DNA of 43,206 nucleotides from Gammaproteobacteria bacterium (GTDB lineage: Bacteria > Pseudomonadota > Gammaproteobacteria > Poriferisulfidales > Poriferisulfidaceae): contig JAPONY010000032.1 of the NCBI GenBank assembly GCA_026713705.1, positions 1 through 43,206 of the forward strand. The letters are read 5' to 3'. Within the stretch, counting starts at the first letter, position 1; the number at the start of each line of letters is the position of its first letter. Positions 9,212 through 17,711 of the stretch are shown here, in pieces. The translations under genes were made by a program, and so were the position numbers. A model generated the notes under the pieces. It did no database searches. It was not told the origin of the DNA and was given only the letters and a program-made list of their open reading frames with translations.

Positions 9212-9841
9212 ATGACTCGGCACTGGATCTGGGCAGCACTTGCGCCCGGCATCGTTTTTCTGACATCTCCGGCCTTCGCCGAAGGCGACCCGGCCGCAGG
9301 TCAGGCGCGTGCGGCAGTCTGCGCGGCCTGCCACGGCATCGACGGGAACAGCATCAACCCGGAATGGCCCAGCCTGGCAGGGCAGGGAGCCTCCTATATG
9401 GTGACCCAGTTGAAGCGGTTCCAGTCCGGCGAGCGTGAAAATGTCTTGATGTCCCCACAGGCCACGACCTTATCCGAGCAGGATATCCTGGACGTGTCCG
9501 CCTATTACGCGGCACAGACCTCCAAAATCGGCGTTGCCCAAGCCGATCAGAAAACCTTGGATCTGGGTGAGTTGATCTATCGCGGCGGCATCCTTGAGCG
9601 TGGCATCCCCTCCTGCATTGCCTGCCACGGCCCCGGCGGCGCCGGCAACGAGCCCGCCCAGTTCCCTCGACTGGCCGGCCAGCACGCCACGTATATCGTC
9701 TTGCAGCTTAAATCCTTCCGCGAGGGTTTCGAGGCACACAAGATCCACACCCGGCAGAACCCCATGATGAATGAGGTCGCGGCCAAGATGACCGATGAGG
9801 AAATCGATGCCGTCGCACATTACATTTCAGGCCTGTATTGA
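9212..9841 (+). CDS. Diheme cytochrome c4
   Basis: This 209-residue exported protein is a cytochrome c4, a periplasmic two-haem electron carrier that usually serves terminal oxidases. An N-terminal signal peptide ends at about PAFA-EGD. Two haem-binding motifs are present, CAACH near residue 37 and CIACH in the second half, each followed by a WPSLAGQ- or FPRLAGQ-type segment and a methionine-bearing loop, which is the internal duplication of the family. The stop overlaps the dsbA ATG by one base. TACAAT at 9170-9175 could be its -10 box but no good -35 is seen. Confidence 0.93.
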   Translation: MTRHWIWAALAPGIVFLTSPAFAEGDPAAGQARAAVCAACHGIDGNSINPEWPSLAGQGASYMVTQLKRFQSGERENVLMSPQATTLSEQDILDVSAYYAAQTSKIGVAQADQKTLDLGELIYRGGILERGIPSCIACHGPGGAGNEPAQFPRLAGQHATYIVLQLKSFREGFEAHKIHTRQNPMMNEVAAKMTDEEIDAVAHYISGLY

Positions 9842-10473
9842 TGACTCCTTTGCGGCTCGCTGCGTTCAGCCTGGCGGGACTGCTCGCGATAACCGTCTCT
9901 GCGGACGACTCCGCAACCCCCCAATACCTGGAAGACCAGCACTACACCGTGCTGGAGAATGTCCCGCCCGCCCAAGCGCCGGAAGGGAAGACCGAACTGC
10001 TTGAGTTCTTCTGGTACGGCTGCCCGCATTGCCACAGAATGGAGCCGCTGCTCAAACAGTGGCTTGAAGAGCGCACCGACACCGTCCAGCTACGGCTGCT
10101 GCCGACCGTGTTCAGTGCACGGTGGGCTGTGGGAGCCCGGGTGTACTACGCACTGGAGTCGATGGGCCGGTTAGACCTGCACCCCGTTGTTTTCTATCTC
10201 GTGCACGAGCAGGATCGCCCGCTCAAGACCGGCGAAGGCATCGGGCGCATGCTGGAACCTTTCGACATTGATCCGGCAGCTTTCGCGGAGGTGTTCCGCT
10301 CGCAGGCTGTCACCGACCGCCTGGAAGAGGCCCGCGAATTGCCTGAAGCGTACGGCATCGACGGCGTGCCAGCCCTGGTGGTGGATGGACGTTATCGGAT
10401 CACCACCAAGCACGCGAACAGTTACCAGATGATTCTGGATATCGCGGATTTTCTGATTCGCGAAAAACCCTGA
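9841..10473 (+). CDS. dsbA: Thiol:disulfide interchange protein DsbA
   Basis: DsbA introduces disulfide bonds into proteins folding in the periplasm. The 210-residue product has a signal peptide (ending about SADD), a thioredoxin-fold active site WYGCPHCH near residue 58 and the cis-proline loop GVPALVV near the C-terminus, with a helical insertion between. I chose ATG 9841, which overlaps the cytochrome c4 stop; the TTG just before it is less likely. Co-transcription with a c-type cytochrome fits the shared periplasmic destination. The plus strand downstream of the stop lacks a clear terminator of its own. Confidence 0.94.
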   Translation: MTPLRLAAFSLAGLLAITVSADDSATPQYLEDQHYTVLENVPPAQAPEGKTELLEFFWYGCPHCHRMEPLLKQWLEERTDTVQLRLLPTVFSARWAVGARVYYALESMGRLDLHPVVFYLVHEQDRPLKTGEGIGRMLEPFDIDPAAFAEVFRSQAVTDRLEEARELPEAYGIDGVPALVVDGRYRITTKHANSYQMILDIADFLIREKP

Positions 10474-10485
10474 GCCAGTCTTGAG

Positions 10486-10515
10486 AAAAAAAATAAGGCG
10501 GAAACAATTTCCGCC
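10486..10515 (-). terminator. Intrinsic terminator, leftward
   Basis: Read on the minus strand, the stem GGCGGAAA (10515-10508), loop TTG and TTTCCGCC (10504-10497) is followed by TTA and then eight consecutive T residues (10493-10486). This is a strong Rho-independent terminator for leftward transcription and gives no U tract in the rightward direction. It can serve polA read-through and the candidate small RNA. Confidence 0.88.
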
Positions 10516-10545
10516 CGCTACCAGTCTGATTTAATCCGGGAAGGT

Positions 10546-10581
10546 GGCTCCGGCGCAAACAGAGGGCGTTGTGCCGGAGCC
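10546..10581. repeat. 13-bp inverted repeat inside candidate sRNA
   Basis: GGCTCCGGCGCAA (10546-10558) pairs with TTGTGCCGGAGCC (10569-10581) across a ten-base loop, with a single mismatch that is a wobble pair in one strand. It is by far the strongest stem in the dsbA-polA interval and has no U tract of its own, so it is a structural element rather than a terminator. Confidence 0.7.
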
Positions 10582-10622
10582 GAACCGTACCCGACAGGGG
10601 ATTCCGGATACGGTGATAACCG

Positions 10623-10652
10623 TTGAGACCCCCCAGAGGCTAGAAAAGTTCC
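10623..10652 (-). promoter_or_regulatory. Sigma-E (RpoE/AlgU)-like promoter
   Basis: On the minus strand GGAACTT (10652-10646) is followed after 17 bases by TCTCAA (10628-10623). This matches the extracytoplasmic-stress sigma-E consensus of GGAACTT and a TCTRA-type -10 element with the usual spacing. It lies about 100 bases beyond the polA stop and points toward the candidate small RNA. Chance occurrence is possible because only two short boxes are involved. Confidence 0.55.
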
Positions 10653-10753
10653 CCCTTGATTCGTAGTGTACCGCATCGCCGTCTTTAGGCCAAATGCCGC
10701 GCCCGTCTTTTGCGGAATCCTGACCTCAACTCCGCTTATTCCCGCCATAACAG

Positions 10754-13471
10754 TCAGTGCGCCTGTTCCCAGTTGTCGCCGTGGCGGGCATCCACCATCA
10801 TCGGCACATCCAGACCGGCCACCCCTATCATGCGTTCCCGGACGCCCTCGGTAATCTCCTCGACCTTCTCGCGCGGCACCTCCAGCACCAGTTCATCGTG
10901 CACCTGCATGAGGAGGAAGCAATCCGGATGTCGCTCCTTCAGCCAGCGGTGGACATCGATCATGGCGAATTTGATGATATCGGCCGCCGTACCCTGCATG
11001 GGCGCGTTGATCGCGGTGCGCTCCGCGTATTGGCGTTGGTTGTAGTTCTTCGAATCAATCCCCTCGATATATAACCGCCTGCCGAATACGGTCTCCACAA
11101 AACCACGCTTGCGGGCCTGTTCGCGCATCTGTTCCATGTAACCGAGGACTTCCGGATAGCGGTCGAAATAGGTCGTCACGTAGGTTTCCGCCTTGTCCCT
11201 TGCGATTCGCAACTGCCGGGCGAGACCAAATCCGCTCATGCCGTACATCAGGCCGAAGTTGATGGCCTTCGCGGTGCGTCGCTGATCCTCCGTTACCTCA
11301 TCAGGCGCGATGCCGAAGACCTCCGCGGCAGTAGCCCGGTGCACGTCTCCGCCTTCCTCGAAAGCCCGGCACAGCGTCGGGTCTCTCGAAATATGTGCCA
11401 TGATACGAAGTTCGATCTGCGAATAGTCGGCCGCAATCAGGACGTCCCCCGGTCGGGCCACGAACGCCTGACGGACGCGCCGACCTTGTTCGGTGCGGAT
11501 CGGGATGTTTTGCAGGTTGGGGTTGGACGAGGACAGCCGCCCCGTGGCCGTGACCGCCTGATGGAACGAGGCGTGCAGGCGTCCGGTCTCGGGATTGATC
11601 ATCTCCGGCAGTTTGCCGACGTAGGTAGACAGTAACTTGGTGGATTGCCGGTAATTCAGAATCATGCGCGGCAGGACATCTTGCTCGGCCAGTATCTCCA
11701 AGACATCCTCGGCTGTGGAGGGGGCGCCCTTGGGGGTCTTGCGCAAGGGTTTCAGCCCGCGTTCCTCAAACAGCACTCGTTGCAGGTCGGGAACAGAGTT
11801 CAGGTTGAGTTCTTGTCCGCATTCCTCAGCGATGTCCTTCTTCAGCACCTCGAGCTCCTCCCGCAATTCCTCTGACTGCTCCCGCAAAGCCGCAGCATTG
11901 ATCGCCACGCCAGTCCGTTCCATGTCGGCCAACACTTCCGACAGCGGCATTTCCATCTCCTCGTAGATCTTCTGAAGAGTCGGGATCTCTTGCAGCTTGG
12001 GCCATAGGTGACAATGCAAGCGCAAGGTCATGTCTGCATCTTCGGCAGCGTAGGGACTGGCCAGGCCAATCGGCACCATATCGAAACTGACCTGCTTCTT
12101 GCCGGTCCCCGCAACCTCCTTATAGCGGATGGTCTCCTCGCCCAGATACACCCGAGACAGATCATCCAGATTGTGCCGGCTGGCCGTTGAATGGTGGACA
12201 TACGACTCCAGCATGCTGTCGTGAAACGGGCTGCCGACCTCAATGCCGTGGCGGCGCAGGATCGTCAGATCGTATTGAAGATTGTGGCCGACCTTGATCA
12301 GCTTGGGATCGGTTAGCAGGGGCTGCAATCGTTGCCGCACCTGTTCCCAGGCAAGCTGCGGCGGGGAATCGGGAGCAACATGGCCGACCGGGATGTACGC
12401 CGCCTCGCCCGGTGCCGTCGCAAGAGAAACTCCGACCAAGCCGGCATAGTTGGGATCTAGACCGGTGGTCTCGGTATCCACTGCAAAAGTTCCAGCCTTT
12501 TGCGCACGCGCCAGCCACTGATCCAGTTCTTCCAGATCCAGCACTGTGGCATAGTTTTTCTTCCCGTTTCCTCGCGACAGCAGATCCAGATTGTCGGCAT
12601 CGGCTTCGTCGGAGGTCCGCAACTCACGCAGGAACGAGCGAAGTCCGTATTCCTCGTATAGTTCCTCAAGACGAGAGCGGTCCTGGGGGCCGCGCACCAG
12701 ATTGCGCAAAGTCCAGTCTAGTTCGACATCAAGCCGGATGGTGACCAATTCCCGGTATAGCGGGAGCCGATCCAGGCTGTCGCGTAAATTCTCACCTGCT
12801 TTGCCTTTGATCTCGTCGACATTCTCGACAAGATTCGCGAGTGAATCATACTGACGCAGCCATTTTGCGGCGGTTTTGTACCCGACCTTCGGCACACCCG
12901 GGATGTTGTCCACCGCATCACCGGCCAAAGTCAGAAAGTCAATAAACTGGTCCGGGCGCACCTCGAATTTCTCCATCACCCGTGCGGCATTCATGGGAGG
13001 ACGGTCGATGTCCAGCAAAGTCACATGGTCGGTGACCAGCTGCGCCATGTCTTTGTCGCTGGACAAGACGATCACGTCCATGCCGTCGGCCTCCCCCTGG
13101 TGGGCCAACGTGCCGATGACGTCGTCGGCTTCGACATCCGGCACGACCAACAACGGCAAGCCCTGCGCCTTGATGATCTGGTGCAACGGTTCGATCTGCG
13201 ACCTGAGGTTCTCCTCCATCGGCTTGCGATTCGCCTTGTATTCCGGATACAGGTCGTGGCGGAAGTTTTTCCCGGGAGCATCCATGACTATTGCCACGTA
13301 GTCCGGGGAGGTCAAACGCAATTGTTTTTGCAGGGTGTTGATCACACCGAAAATGGCACCGGTCGGGCGCCCTTTGTGATCCGTCAGACTGGTGTGTACG
13401 TGGTAGGAGCGGTGCAGGTAGGCAGAACCGTCGACCAGCAATAGGTTGGGCCGCGTTTTAGGATCAGCCAT
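10754..13471 (-). CDS. polA: DNA polymerase I
   Basis: PolA fills gaps and removes primers during replication and excision repair. The 905-residue product has the N-terminal 5'-3' exonuclease domain (starting NLLLVDGSAYLHRSYH), a 3'-5' proofreading domain with an intact FAVDTETTGLDP motif near residue 325, and the polymerase domain with DYSQIELR, the KAINFGLMYGMSGFGLA O-helix and QVHDELVLEVP. I chose ATG 13471; a start 45 codons upstream would add a non-homologous segment lying over the opposite gene. The proofreading residues look intact, unlike in some PolA proteins. Confidence 0.96.
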   Translation of the reverse strand: MADPKTRPNLLLVDGSAYLHRSYHVHTSLTDHKGRPTGAIFGVINTLQKQLRLTSPDYVAIVMDAPGKNFRHDLYPEYKANRKPMEENLRSQIEPLHQIIKAQGLPLLVVPDVEADDVIGTLAHQGEADGMDVIVLSSDKDMAQLVTDHVTLLDIDRPPMNAARVMEKFEVRPDQFIDFLTLAGDAVDNIPGVPKVGYKTAAKWLRQYDSLANLVENVDEIKGKAGENLRDSLDRLPLYRELVTIRLDVELDWTLRNLVRGPQDRSRLEELYEEYGLRSFLRELRTSDEADADNLDLLSRGNGKKNYATVLDLEELDQWLARAQKAGTFAVDTETTGLDPNYAGLVGVSLATAPGEAAYIPVGHVAPDSPPQLAWEQVRQRLQPLLTDPKLIKVGHNLQYDLTILRRHGIEVGSPFHDSMLESYVHHSTASRHNLDDLSRVYLGEETIRYKEVAGTGKKQVSFDMVPIGLASPYAAEDADMTLRLHCHLWPKLQEIPTLQKIYEEMEMPLSEVLADMERTGVAINAAALREQSEELREELEVLKKDIAEECGQELNLNSVPDLQRVLFEERGLKPLRKTPKGAPSTAEDVLEILAEQDVLPRMILNYRQSTKLLSTYVGKLPEMINPETGRLHASFHQAVTATGRLSSSNPNLQNIPIRTEQGRRVRQAFVARPGDVLIAADYSQIELRIMAHISRDPTLCRAFEEGGDVHRATAAEVFGIAPDEVTEDQRRTAKAINFGLMYGMSGFGLARQLRIARDKAETYVTTYFDRYPEVLGYMEQMREQARKRGFVETVFGRRLYIEGIDSKNYNQRQYAERTAINAPMQGTAADIIKFAMIDVHRWLKERHPDCFLLMQVHDELVLEVPREKVEEITEGVRERMIGVAGLDVPMMVDARHGDNWEQAH

Positions 13472-13495
13472 ATCAAAGAATTCGGATGGAACGGT

Positions 13496-13501
13496 ATTAT
13501 A
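13496..13501 (-). promoter_or_regulatory. Putative polA -10 box
   Basis: The minus strand reads TATAAT at 13501-13496, 24 bases before the polA ATG, in an AT-rich patch between two divergent genes. The matching -35 is poor (TCTTGT with a 17-base spacer), so the assignment rests mainly on the perfect -10 and its position. Confidence 0.4.
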
Positions 13502-13554
13502 TAAATGACTCTCCGCACACAAGAAAATTCCCTGTTTTTTCTGGCTCGCACCTG

Positions 13555-13971
13555 ATGACCCCCCTTCCCACCCTGCATGACATCGAGGTCTTGGCTGATC
13601 AGGCATTCGCCGAGATTCCGCGCGAACTGGCGCGCCATGCCACTGCCGTCGCTATTCACGTGCACGACTTCCCCGACGAGGAGACATGCCGCGAGATGGC
13701 GCTGGATAGCCCGTTCGACTTGCTCGGGCTCTACCACGGCGTCAGCCTGGATCAGAAATCGGTGGACGATCTGCCGCAGGATTTGGACTATGTCTATCTG
13801 TACCGGCGCCCGATACTGGAATACTGGAAGGAGGAGGGCGGCGACCTGGTCGACATCGTCCGCGAGATACTGCTGCACGAGATCGGTCACCACTTCGGTT
13901 TCTCGGATGCGGACATGGACCGCATCTGCGCGCAGGCGCGCCGGGAGGAAGAAAGTAGGGCGACGGATTGA
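13555..13971 (+). CDS. Zincin-like metallopeptidase family protein
   Basis: This 138-residue protein belongs to the small bacterial metallopeptidase family (zincin_1, PF06262 type). It carries HEIGHHFGFSDADMDRI near the C-terminus, where HExxH would bind zinc, and the usual YRRPILEYW segment before it. Members are cytoplasmic and their substrate is unknown. I chose ATG 13555 because the family normally begins only some 10-15 residues before the ADQAFAEIP segment; an upstream start would run through the polA promoter region. It is divergent from polA. The 119 bases to dctQ show a six-base inverted repeat but no convincing terminator. Confidence 0.85.
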   Translation: MTPLPTLHDIEVLADQAFAEIPRELARHATAVAIHVHDFPDEETCREMALDSPFDLLGLYHGVSLDQKSVDDLPQDLDYVYLYRRPILEYWKEEGGDLVDIVREILLHEIGHHFGFSDADMDRICAQARREEESRATD

Positions 13972-14090
13972 AGAATTCGGCCTTGATGCCGAACCAGTCA
14001 AGCGTCCCATGGCAAGGTGCCTTTTGCCTTCGCAAACTCCGTCTCCCTATGTTGATGCTGTAGGATAAAGTCTTCGTCCTCAATCACCCA

Positions 14091-14606
14091 ATGTCCGATT
14101 TTCTTGCTGCCGTTGACCGGGCGCTGAGTGCGCTATGCGCTCACGTGGGAAGAGCCGTCGCCTGGCTGACGCTGGCCATGGTGCTCCTGACCGCCACCGT
14201 GGTGGTCTTGCGCTACGGGTTCGGGTTCGGGCGGATCTACCTGCAGGAAATCATCACGTATCTGCATGCCACCGTGTTCATGCTGGCCGCAGCCTGGACC
14301 CTGCGTCTCGACGGGCATGTGCGCATGGATGTGCTGTACCGTTCCCTGAAGCCGCGTGCCCAGGCCTGGGTAGACCTGCTCGGCTCGATGTTCCTGCTGC
14401 TGCCGACCGCGGGCCTGCTGTTCTGGCTGTCGTATGACTACGCGGAAAAAGCCTGGTTGTTGCGCGAGGCATCGCGCGAGACGGATGGATTGCCGTTCCT
14501 GTATCTGCTGAAGACCATCATTCCAGTCGCATCGGGACTGCTGATCCTGCAAGGACTTGCGGACATCCTCCGGCGGGCCGGTCAATTGTCGAGGTCTCGG
14601 GAATGA
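14091..14606 (+). CDS. dctQ: TRAP transporter small permease (DctQ type)
   Basis: DctQ is the four-helix small membrane subunit of tripartite ATP-independent periplasmic transporters, which import carboxylates and related solutes using an ion gradient. The 171-residue product has four hydrophobic segments and the family's YLQEIITYLHATVFMLAAAWTLRLDGHVRMDVLY region, where the HVRMD-like motif follows the second helix. It overlaps dctM by four bases (ATGA). The C-terminal segment is short and basic, as expected for a cytoplasmic tail. Confidence 0.92.
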   Translation: MSDFLAAVDRALSALCAHVGRAVAWLTLAMVLLTATVVVLRYGFGFGRIYLQEIITYLHATVFMLAAAWTLRLDGHVRMDVLYRSLKPRAQAWVDLLGSMFLLLPTAGLLFWLSYDYAEKAWLLREASRETDGLPFLYLLKTIIPVASGLLILQGLADILRRAGQLSRSRE

Positions 14607-15976
14607 GCTGGGCGCTGGCGCTGTTCGGGCTGGTCGTGCTGGCGTTGATCGCCGGCTACCCGGTCGCATTCACGCTGGCCGGGGTCTCTCTGCTGGTCGC
14701 GGCAGTGGCCACGGCATCGGGGGTCTTTGATCCGGCCCTGCTGCTGACGCTGCCATCCAGAGTGTTCGGCATCATGAGCAACGACATACTCATCGCCGCC
14801 CCCCTGTTCATTTTTATGGGTGTGACCTTGCAGCGCTCGAAGGTCGCCGAAGACCTTCTGGACGCGATGAGCCGCTTGTGCGGAGCCTTGCCCGGCGGGC
14901 TCGGCATTTCGGTCATGGTGGTCGGCGTCCTGCTGGCGGCAAGTACCGGCATCGTCGGCGCAACCGTGGTAACGCTGGGTCTGCTGGCCCTGCCCAGCAT
15001 GCTGCAGCGTGGCTACGACCCGCCGGTCGCCTGCGGCGCCATTTGCGCATCCGGCACTCTCGGGCAAATCATTCCGCCCTCGATCGTCCTGGTACTGCTG
15101 GGCGACGTTATGTCCTCCGCATTCCAGAAAGCCCAGCTGGAAATGGGCATTTTTTCTCCGCAGACCGTTTCGGTCGCGGATTTGTTTGCAGGGTCCATTC
15201 TCCCCGGGCTGATGCTGGTGGGACTGTACGTGACCTACCTGTTGTTCACCGCCTGGCGCAATCCCGAACGCCTGCCTTCGAAACCACCGGACTCCGAAGT
15301 GCCCGAACTTTCGACGCGGGAAGTGCTGGGCGCGCTGGTTGCCCCGCTCACCTTGATCGTCACGGTGCTCGGGGCTATCCTGGGTGGATTCGCCACGCCG
15401 ACGGAAGCGGCCTCGCTGGGCGCGGTCGGCAGCCTCCTGCTTGCGCGCCGCGAAGGGCCTGTGACTCTGGACATGTTGCGCGCGGTCACGCACGACACGG
15501 CGCGCGTCTCCAGCATGGTGTTTTTAGTGCTGATCGGAGCTTCCATTTTCTCGCTGGTGTTCCGCGGACTCGGTGGCGACGACCTGGTGCACGAGTGGCT
15601 GGCGAATTTGCCCGGCGGCGTGATCGGGGCCGTGGTGGCGGTTATGGTGCTGATGTTCCTGCTTGGCTTCGTGCTGGACTTTATAGAAATTACTTACGTG
15701 GTGGTGCCTCTGGTCGGACCTGTGCTCTTGATGATGGGGCTGGACCCGATCTGGCTCGGCGTGATGATCGCGATCAACTTGCAGACCTCGTTCCTGCCCC
15801 CGCCGTTCGGTTTTGCCTTGTTTTATTTACGCGGCGTCGCCCCCGACACCGTAGCCACAGCGCAAATCTACCGCGGGGTGGCGCCGTTCATCGCCTTGCA
15901 AGTGCTGATGCTGGCCATTCTCGCCCTGTGGCCAGAACTGGCCACTTGGTTGCCACAGGCGATATTCGGCTATTGA
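14603..15976 (+). CDS. dctM: TRAP transporter large permease (DctM type)
   Basis: DctM is the large transport subunit of the TRAP system. The 457-residue product has about 12 hydrophobic segments. Recognisable stretches include IAAPLFIFMGVTLQRS, ASTGIVGATVVTLGLLALPSML, the GTLGQIIPPSIVLVLLGD motif, ATPTEAASLGA, and LGFVLDFIEITYVVVPL near the end. The coding start overlaps dctQ, so the two are coupled. It converges with a leftward pair consisting of a membrane protein gene and dctP. Confidence 0.94.
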   Translation: MSWALALFGLVVLALIAGYPVAFTLAGVSLLVAAVATASGVFDPALLLTLPSRVFGIMSNDILIAAPLFIFMGVTLQRSKVAEDLLDAMSRLCGALPGGLGISVMVVGVLLAASTGIVGATVVTLGLLALPSMLQRGYDPPVACGAICASGTLGQIIPPSIVLVLLGDVMSSAFQKAQLEMGIFSPQTVSVADLFAGSILPGLMLVGLYVTYLLFTAWRNPERLPSKPPDSEVPELSTREVLGALVAPLTLIVTVLGAILGGFATPTEAASLGAVGSLLLARREGPVTLDMLRAVTHDTARVSSMVFLVLIGASIFSLVFRGLGGDDLVHEWLANLPGGVIGAVVAVMVLMFLLGFVLDFIEITYVVVPLVGPVLLMMGLDPIWLGVMIAINLQTSFLPPPFGFALFYLRGVAPDTVATAQIYRGVAPFIALQVLMLAILALWPELATWLPQAIFGY

Positions 15977-15992
15977 AAAAAGTTTTCTGAAA

Positions 15993-16568
15993 TCAGTACG
16001 GCGAAATCTGAACCATCTGCATGGTCTGCAGACCGGCAACTACCAGCGCGGCATAAATTACGCCGACTCCCACGATGATGATGCGTTTCTGCCGCATCAT
16101 GTCCTCGCTAAGCATCGTGCCGATGATCATCCAGGCCGCAGCACCCAGATTGGCGCCAAAGAAGCCGTAGTAGGTGGCGAGTTCATCGAATGCATCCTGT
16201 TCGGCGAAGACGATGGAGGTGCCCCAAACGGCCAGAGCCGCCGCGATATAGGTTCCAATCCGGATGAGAGTCCCGGAAATCTTCCCGGTTGGCTGCAGCA
16301 CCACCAGCAGGCCGTAAGCCGCGATCACCCACCACCAGATCAGGTTGCTGGCATGGGGTGCGTATTCAGGGTTTTTGAACATCGAAACGGCGACGATTGC
16401 ATATCCGAATCCGATGAACGTGATCGCCAAGCGGAAGATCCAGAGGTCGGTCCCGCGCATGCGCACCATGGAAATGGCCATCCACAGCGCGGCTGCGAAA
16501 TTGAGCAGGCACGCTACATAGTAGAAAGCGAGAATCGGGAAAGTCGGATTCGCGAGAAATTGGTTCAT
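15993..16568 (-). CDS. Membrane protein of unknown function beside TRAP genes
   Basis: I do not recognise this 191-residue protein as a named family. It has about six hydrophobic segments, including FYYVACLLNFAAALWMAISM, WWWVIAAYGLLVVL and a C-terminal IIIVGVGVIYAALVV helix, so it is an integral inner-membrane protein. I chose ATG 16568 (MNQFLANP), with another ATG four codons upstream possible. It lies directly downstream of dctP on the same strand with a 38-base gap and converges with dctM, so it is likely co-transcribed with dctP and may act with the TRAP system. Confidence 0.75.
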   Translation of the reverse strand: MNQFLANPTFPILAFYYVACLLNFAAALWMAISMVRMRGTDLWIFRLAITFIGFGYAIVAVSMFKNPEYAPHASNLIWWWVIAAYGLLVVLQPTGKISGTLIRIGTYIAAALAVWGTSIVFAEQDAFDELATYYGFFGANLGAAAWMIIGTMLSEDMMRQKRIIIVGVGVIYAALVVAGLQTMQMVQISPY

Positions 16569-16606
16569 GCCGGATTCCAATCAGGGGCCCTGGTCGGCCC
16601 CGTATT

Positions 16607-17680
16607 CTACACCACTCGTGTGTCCAGATACGCTTGCTCGGAGATGGCTGTCCAGTCCCGCACTCGTGCATAGAACGCCTGGTAACTGTCGTAGACCCGC
16701 TGGGCAAAAGCGTCGGTTTCGGCCACTTCCGCGATCACTGCCTCGGCATGTTCCCGCAACGCGCTTAAGACTTCCAATGGGAATTGCCGAAGCTCCACTT
16801 CGTATTTTTCAACCAGCACTTTCAGCGCATCGTTGTTGTGTGCAGTGTAGTCGGCCATCATGTCTTCGTTGGTGGCCCGGGCGGCATTTCGCACGATAGC
16901 CTGGAGGTCCTCCGGCAATGCTTCGAACGCCGGGCGATTAACCAGGCATTCCAGCGTGGTTCCGGGTTCATGCCAGCCGGGATAGTAGTAGTACTTTGCC
17001 GCGCGGTGCAGGCCGAACGCCAGATCGTTCCACGGGCCGACCCATTCGGTCGCGTCAATCGCCCCGGTCTGCAGCGATACCAGCAATTCCTTCCCACTGA
17101 GGTTTACCGGCGTGCCGCCGACCCGGCGCAATACCTCGCCGCCCAGCCCCGGAATGCGCATGCGCAGGCCCTGGAGGTCCTCGATCCCGTTAATTTCGTG
17201 TTTGAACCAGCCGCCCATCTGAACCATGGTGTTCCCTGCGGCCAGCGGGACGATGCCGAACGGAGCGTACGCCTCCTCCCACAACTCCATGCCGCCTCCC
17301 TTGAGCAACCAGCCGTTCATCTCGTTGGCCGTCATGCCGAACGGCATGGTGGAGAAAAACTGGAACGCCGGATTCTTGCCTTTCCAGTAGTAGGCTGCGC
17401 CATGGCCCATCTGCGCCGCGCCCTGGCTGACCGCATCGAACACTTCGAACGCCGGTACCAGTTCGCCTGCACCGTACACCTGCACCTGCAAGCGCCCGCC
17501 AGACATCTCGCCGATCGATTCCGCCAGAAATTCCGCACCGGTGCCAAGCCCGGGAAAGTTCTTCGGCCAGGTGGTCACCATTTTCCAGCGCAGAGGCTCG
17601 TCGGCACTCGCCTGCCCGGCCAGCCCAAGGCCCGCCGTAGCGGCAGCCGCGCCCGCCCCCAGAAATTCGCGTCGTTTCAT
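16607..17680 (-). CDS. dctP: TRAP transporter substrate-binding protein (DctP/TakP type)
   Basis: This is the periplasmic solute-binding protein of the TRAP transporter. The 357-residue product starts with a twin-arginine signal (MKRREFLGAGAAAA) ending at about QASA, so it is probably exported folded by the Tat pathway. Typical family segments are LAESIGEMSGGRLQVQVYGAGEL, a VGGTPVNLSGKELLVSLQTGAIDATEWVG hinge and AFGLHRAAKYYYYPGWHEPG. The last segment and overall pattern resemble TakP-like proteins that bind 2-oxo acids; the ligand here is inferred. It lies convergent to its permease genes rather than in line with them. Confidence 0.92.
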   Translation of the reverse strand: MKRREFLGAGAAAATAGLGLAGQASADEPLRWKMVTTWPKNFPGLGTGAEFLAESIGEMSGGRLQVQVYGAGELVPAFEVFDAVSQGAAQMGHGAAYYWKGKNPAFQFFSTMPFGMTANEMNGWLLKGGGMELWEEAYAPFGIVPLAAGNTMVQMGGWFKHEINGIEDLQGLRMRIPGLGGEVLRRVGGTPVNLSGKELLVSLQTGAIDATEWVGPWNDLAFGLHRAAKYYYYPGWHEPGTTLECLVNRPAFEALPEDLQAIVRNAARATNEDMMADYTAHNNDALKVLVEKYEVELRQFPLEVLSALREHAEAVIAEVAETDAFAQRVYDSYQAFYARVRDWTAISEQAYLDTRVV

Positions 17681-17711
17681 CACACCTCTCCTTGAGCGTG
17701 GAATTCAAAGT

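Larger units (their letters stand above)
10486..10617 (-). ncRNA. Candidate sigma-E-dependent small RNA downstream of polA
   Basis: A sigma-E-like promoter at 10652-10623 would start a transcript near 10617, and a strong intrinsic terminator ends it near 10486, giving about 130 nucleotides. Within it are a short 5' hairpin (CGGT-TATC-ACCG, just at the start), a 13-pair hairpin with one G-U type pair (arms 10581-10569 and 10558-10546) and the terminator hairpin. Spot 42 in enterics and ErsA in pseudomonads lie in the polA-engB neighbourhood, and ErsA depends on an envelope-stress sigma factor. Here polA is followed by this RNA and then dsbA/cytochrome c4/cysC/engB. Exact ends and function are inferred, not shown. 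Confidence 0.55.

Noticed and set aside
10518-10748. A 76-codon minus-strand frame between polA and the terminator
   Set aside because: It has no ribosome-binding site, no family resemblance, and runs through the sigma-E-like promoter and the 13-pair hairpin; a non-coding RNA explains the interval better.
13976-13993. TTCGGC/GCCGAA inverted repeat as a terminator after the metallopeptidase gene
   Set aside because: The stem is only six pairs and no T tract follows on the plus strand.
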